Of a DNA stretch of 64,000 nucleotides, positions 60,818 through 64,000 are shown piece by piece; position 1 is the stretch's first letter; the number at the start of each line of letters is the position of its first letter. Under the pieces are notes generated by a model. That model did no database searches and was not told the origin of the DNA. It saw only the letters and a program-made list of their open reading frames with translations. Origin of the DNA: Alentia gelatinosa (lineage: Eukaryota; Annelida; Polychaeta; Phyllodocida; Polynoidae); the NCBI GenBank assembly GCA_950022655.1, contig OX465581.1, positions 27,685,300 to 27,749,299 on the forward strand, written 5' to 3'. The position numbers and the translations under genes were made by a program.

Positions 60818-61036
60818 CTAAGTGGCCGGAAGGACCGGGTACCCTTAAGCTCAGATGAGAGATAAAATGGCCAAAATTATGCTTGTATCGCTAGTTTCAA
60901 GTTTTCACTCCGAACCTCCACTCCTATCCCGAAATTATTTCTCCTTGGATTGATTTAAAGAATTACCCCTGGGTTGTAAAAAGATTCGTTAAAATCCGAA
61001 GTCTGGATTATGCAAAATTTCAGGGGACCGGCTGAC

Positions 61037-61113
61037 TTCTTTACATTCATCCATAGACGTCATCTCTTCAGGACTACTTTTGCCATGTATTCTGACCGCA
61101 CGAGAAGTGGCCG
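61037..61113 (-). CDS. Possible exon of the same unrecognised gene
   Basis: Acceptor TTATTGTCAG, open frame ATSRAVRIHGKSSPEEMTS and onward, with a weak donor GAA|GTCAGC. Its phases fit the exon at 62506 upstream and the longer form of the terminal exon (from 60851) downstream. A better donor, GTAAAG at 61044, does not give a compatible phase. Confidence 0.28.
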
Positions 61114-62505
61114 CTGACAATAAATATAAAGTCTGGGAATTATACAACTGTATTAGAATAATCATGCCATTAGTCAAGCAGTAATTCTAAAGTAGAGAAC
61201 TTCACTTAATAGACAAGTACTAGTATATGGCATTGTAAAGACTTTCTAAACCTTAGATTTCGACCATTTGAAAACTTTAAGTGAAGTTTCTCTCCCTGAG
61301 AGATAGCACTATAGGAGACTGACGCCGCCAGTCTATGCAACGGAAAGCCCCAGACTGAGATTCAGTTCCTTCCTGTAAGTCACCATGTTGAAGTCCAGTA
61401 AAGTTATAGGGATAGGGTAATAAAGGTGAATCTACTCTGGTTCACAAGTACTAGTTCATCTTTTTAATATTCACCATGGGAGAAAACTGGGTTCAAAATA
61501 ATGCAGCTGGAGTGATGGTTTTGTAACCGGAATTTCAGGTTCTCCTGCTTTACTGATCCATTATACTTTGAAATATAAAAACAGAATGTGGTAGTTCATG
61601 GATGTGCTGATTTGAACGACGAGGCAGATACACACTAACATATATATCACTTTAAAACATCATTTTTGTGCGTTGTCCTAATTACCGGCGCAAATTAGGC
61701 CGTGTCGGTAATAGGCGTTTCCGCTGATTTAACTGGACCATGACCTTATCTACCTCAGCAGCAACACAAATGTCCAGTATTTAAAGTTCACAAAAGCCGC
61801 AATAAAGAAACGTCCGGTGAACCAACTATCAGGTTCTTCTTTAACACTACACTTTAACCGGAGTTCCGAGTTCCTACGATTTGATAGAAGTCCTGTGGTC
61901 AGCATTATAGATAAAAAGAACACTTGTGTCACATCGAGAATAAAACATTTTATTTTGATAACTGAAACATTTGTGCTTTTTCTATTCCCGCTGTTACAGT
62001 TATACACTTACATACACGTTGGACATGTATACACTCAAACAACCCACTTTCAAATTATCCGCATAAGCATTTGCCAAGGCCCAGGGTTTTGGAGACTACA
62101 TCTTCTGAAAACATATCACACAAATAACAATCTACGCCATCTTTAGGTGATATTTAGGCAGCGGTAACCGTATCAACGACAGAGACCATAAACTGCCAGA
62201 TATAATCATGATTTATAAGGACCATGTTGGAATGTGTCCTTTTATGAAAGAAACGTACATAGATGAAGGAATCACAAGACAATCACAAATTTCATCACAA
62301 GGAACTCACCCACGTTGGTTAAAGTTTAGAAACTCGTGTAGAGAGTACACGATTCACATGTATATTATGTTGACTATCATATCCTGCACATATTATGAGT
62401 GTTTCACTACAATATACATGCCTCACCTCTAACTGGTCATCTCATCGTCACACTCGTATTTACACCAAAACTGTTACTATGAATACTTTAACAGCAGCTA
62501 CTTAC

Positions 62506-62646
62506 ATCTGAAATCAGGTGGAAAGGTATTGCCTGACCACTCAGCATTTCTCCACCAACATAAAATTTGATTCACAACTGACATCTTCCTGAGCTTTTCC
62601 TCACAGACAGAAATAAGGCCCTTGTCATTCCATCCACCAACACTAC
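62506..62646 (-). CDS. Probable exon of the same unrecognised gene
   Basis: Strong donor AGAT|GTAAGT and an AAAG or GGTAG acceptor bound 46 open codons (SVGGWNDKGLISVCEEKLR, then Trp/Cys-rich CWWRNAEW). Looks coding; two cysteines and five tryptophans suggest an extracellular fold. No family recognised. The 5' exons would lie to the right, possibly outside the window. Confidence 0.38.
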
Positions 62647-64000
62647 CTTTTCAGTAATAACAAAGATTAACCTCATGGATTAGCTTTAAAAGATTAGCTC
62701 CACGCGCGAATACTTGACGCAATGCCTGCCGTTCAATGCCTGCGGTTAAAGCCAAAGCACTATACTGTAAATACAGATATCATTGACGTCTGGGCGCCTA
62801 AAAACCTCCTCTGTTTAACACATGGGACAAACATATAAGTGCAAGTACACAAGTGCAATGTGATTATTACATTTATGTGATTTGGGAGATTGTTTGTGTT
62901 GAACTGGATAAATTTACATATTTGATTTTCATGCAAATGCGTTCACTAATCTACAATGCTTCGTCAATGGACCATCGAAGTTCTAATGGAGAAGCAAAAG
63001 GTGATCAATCGTTTTCGTACCTTAAATTGAGTATGAACAACATTTCATATATATTTGATGTATGTACTAACATTTTCATTACTGAACGCCAAAGTTCGCT
63101 TTCTCTCGACTCCTAATCTCTTTGACTGGGACAAAGTTACCCACGATCACTGTCTTCCCTAATCAACATTTTATAAAGAAAAATATTGATATCCCTCACA
63201 TTTTTTTTTTTTAGCATTTTAATCGCTCTGCGAAAGCTGATATTTTGCTAGATATGTTACACTTGACTCTGGACGTTTTACACCTGCAATTATATGGCAA
63301 GGTAAAATCCTATTTGCACTGATCATTACAAAACATTGATATTACCATCGACACCGGGTGGGATATTGCAGATAGATAACGATGAAGGAGCTTTAGAATT
63401 CTTGGTGAATCTAAATTTATGGAGAGGTAGACCTTTACAAAGATTTGTAAGAGAAATTCATCAACAATGAGTTAATTCTTGACACTTTCTAAGTTTGTTT
63501 TTTTTTTCAGTGGAGGGTTCCATGAAATTAAGGGCTACGCGAGTAATATAATATAAGTATTCACAAAACAAGTTTTCTCTATTTGAAAGCAAATACAGAC
63601 TGGTGTGCCCATATTCATAGAAACTAACGAGTCGAGATGATCGGGTTTCTGAGAAGTTTCTTCATTGCCATGACACATTTTCAAGTAGTAAAGCCAGATT
63701 TATTTCTCGGATAATTTGATATGGAATTCAATGCAGCGCAACATACTAATGTATATATAATATCACGTGATAGGAATCGAGGCAGCAATTGGTTGGATCC
63801 AATCACATGACATGACGAATCGATCGCATTTGGCAGTGTATCAATCACACGAGGAAATGAATCAGGCTACAGCGACATTACCAGGAGATAATGAAAGAAG
63901 CGTCTATGCTGGATTTCGCGATTTAGTTATCAAGTCGCCTTGCCTACTTATTCAAAATGCCCTTATAATATACAAAGGACGATTGGAACATACCCAGGCC
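62647..64000. other. Right edge without supported gene
   Basis: Short frames only. A 93-nt open segment at 62672-62764 (- strand) has plausible splice sites but lies only 25 nt from the next exon candidate. Confidence 0.35.

Noticed and set aside
61754..61892. Coding-like - strand segment with AG and GT borders
   Set aside because: Joined to the exon at 62506 it makes a TGA stop. Joining to 60817 is possible in phase but isolated, and the + strand is also open here.
62672..62764. 31-codon - strand exon candidate
   Set aside because: Only 25 nt separate it from the next candidate exon, too short for an intron, and the frames differ.

Overview
This is a eukaryotic, AT-rich, animal-type genomic window. 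It has short exons with GT-AG introns, long gene-poor stretches, poly(G)/poly(C) tracts, microsatellites, TIR elements and a tRNA-derived SINE. A conserved animal gene (TBC1D22) and an envelope-bearing Ty3/gypsy element suggest a marine invertebrate, most likely a lophotrochozoan such as a mollusc. The phylum is an inference; no single marker here proves it.

Layout. (1) 1-10338: gene-poor, with two inverted-repeat elements (1051-1341, 1576-1942) and one orphan exon candidate (5685-5775). (2) 10335-18091: a complete errantivirus-like Ty3/gypsy retroelement. It has two 266-bp LTRs that I read as identical, a 4-bp target duplication, a tRNA-type primer site, and intact gag, pol and env. A G GGA AAC slippery heptamer abuts the gag stop. 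The env ORF lies in the pol frame, 6 nt after the pol stop. An unusual 369-bp tract between env and the 3' LTR holds a strong polypurine run and a small hydrophobic ORF. (3) 18092-23478: gene-poor, with a run of four hairpins (22851-23016) about 460 bp upstream of the next start codon. (4) 23479-41551, + strand: TBC1D22, a Rab GTPase-activating protein, fully reconstructable as 12 exons with consistent phases (518 residues). (5) 41552-51778: long gene-free stretch with a SINE. (6) 51779-57607, - strand: a six-exon single-pass receptor with signal peptide, CUB, LDLa, TM and a tail with two PPxY motifs (474 residues). (7) 57608-64000: gene-poor, with a small TIR element (60302-60480) and probable - strand exons of an unrecognised gene (60613-62646).

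How the parts work together. The retroelement is self-contained: capsid and nucleocapsid, protease/RT/RNase H/integrase, and a baculovirus-F-like fusion glycoprotein. Intact ORFs and matching LTRs imply a very young insertion. TBC1D22 (membrane traffic) and the CUB/LDLa receptor (cell surface, probably linked to Nedd4-type ubiquitin ligases through PPxY) are ordinary host genes with no evident functional tie to the element.

The most notable content is the apparently intact, recent, env-bearing gypsy element with its two compact expression junctions. Next are the hairpin cluster upstream of TBC1D22 and the CUB-LDLa-PPxY receptor architecture.
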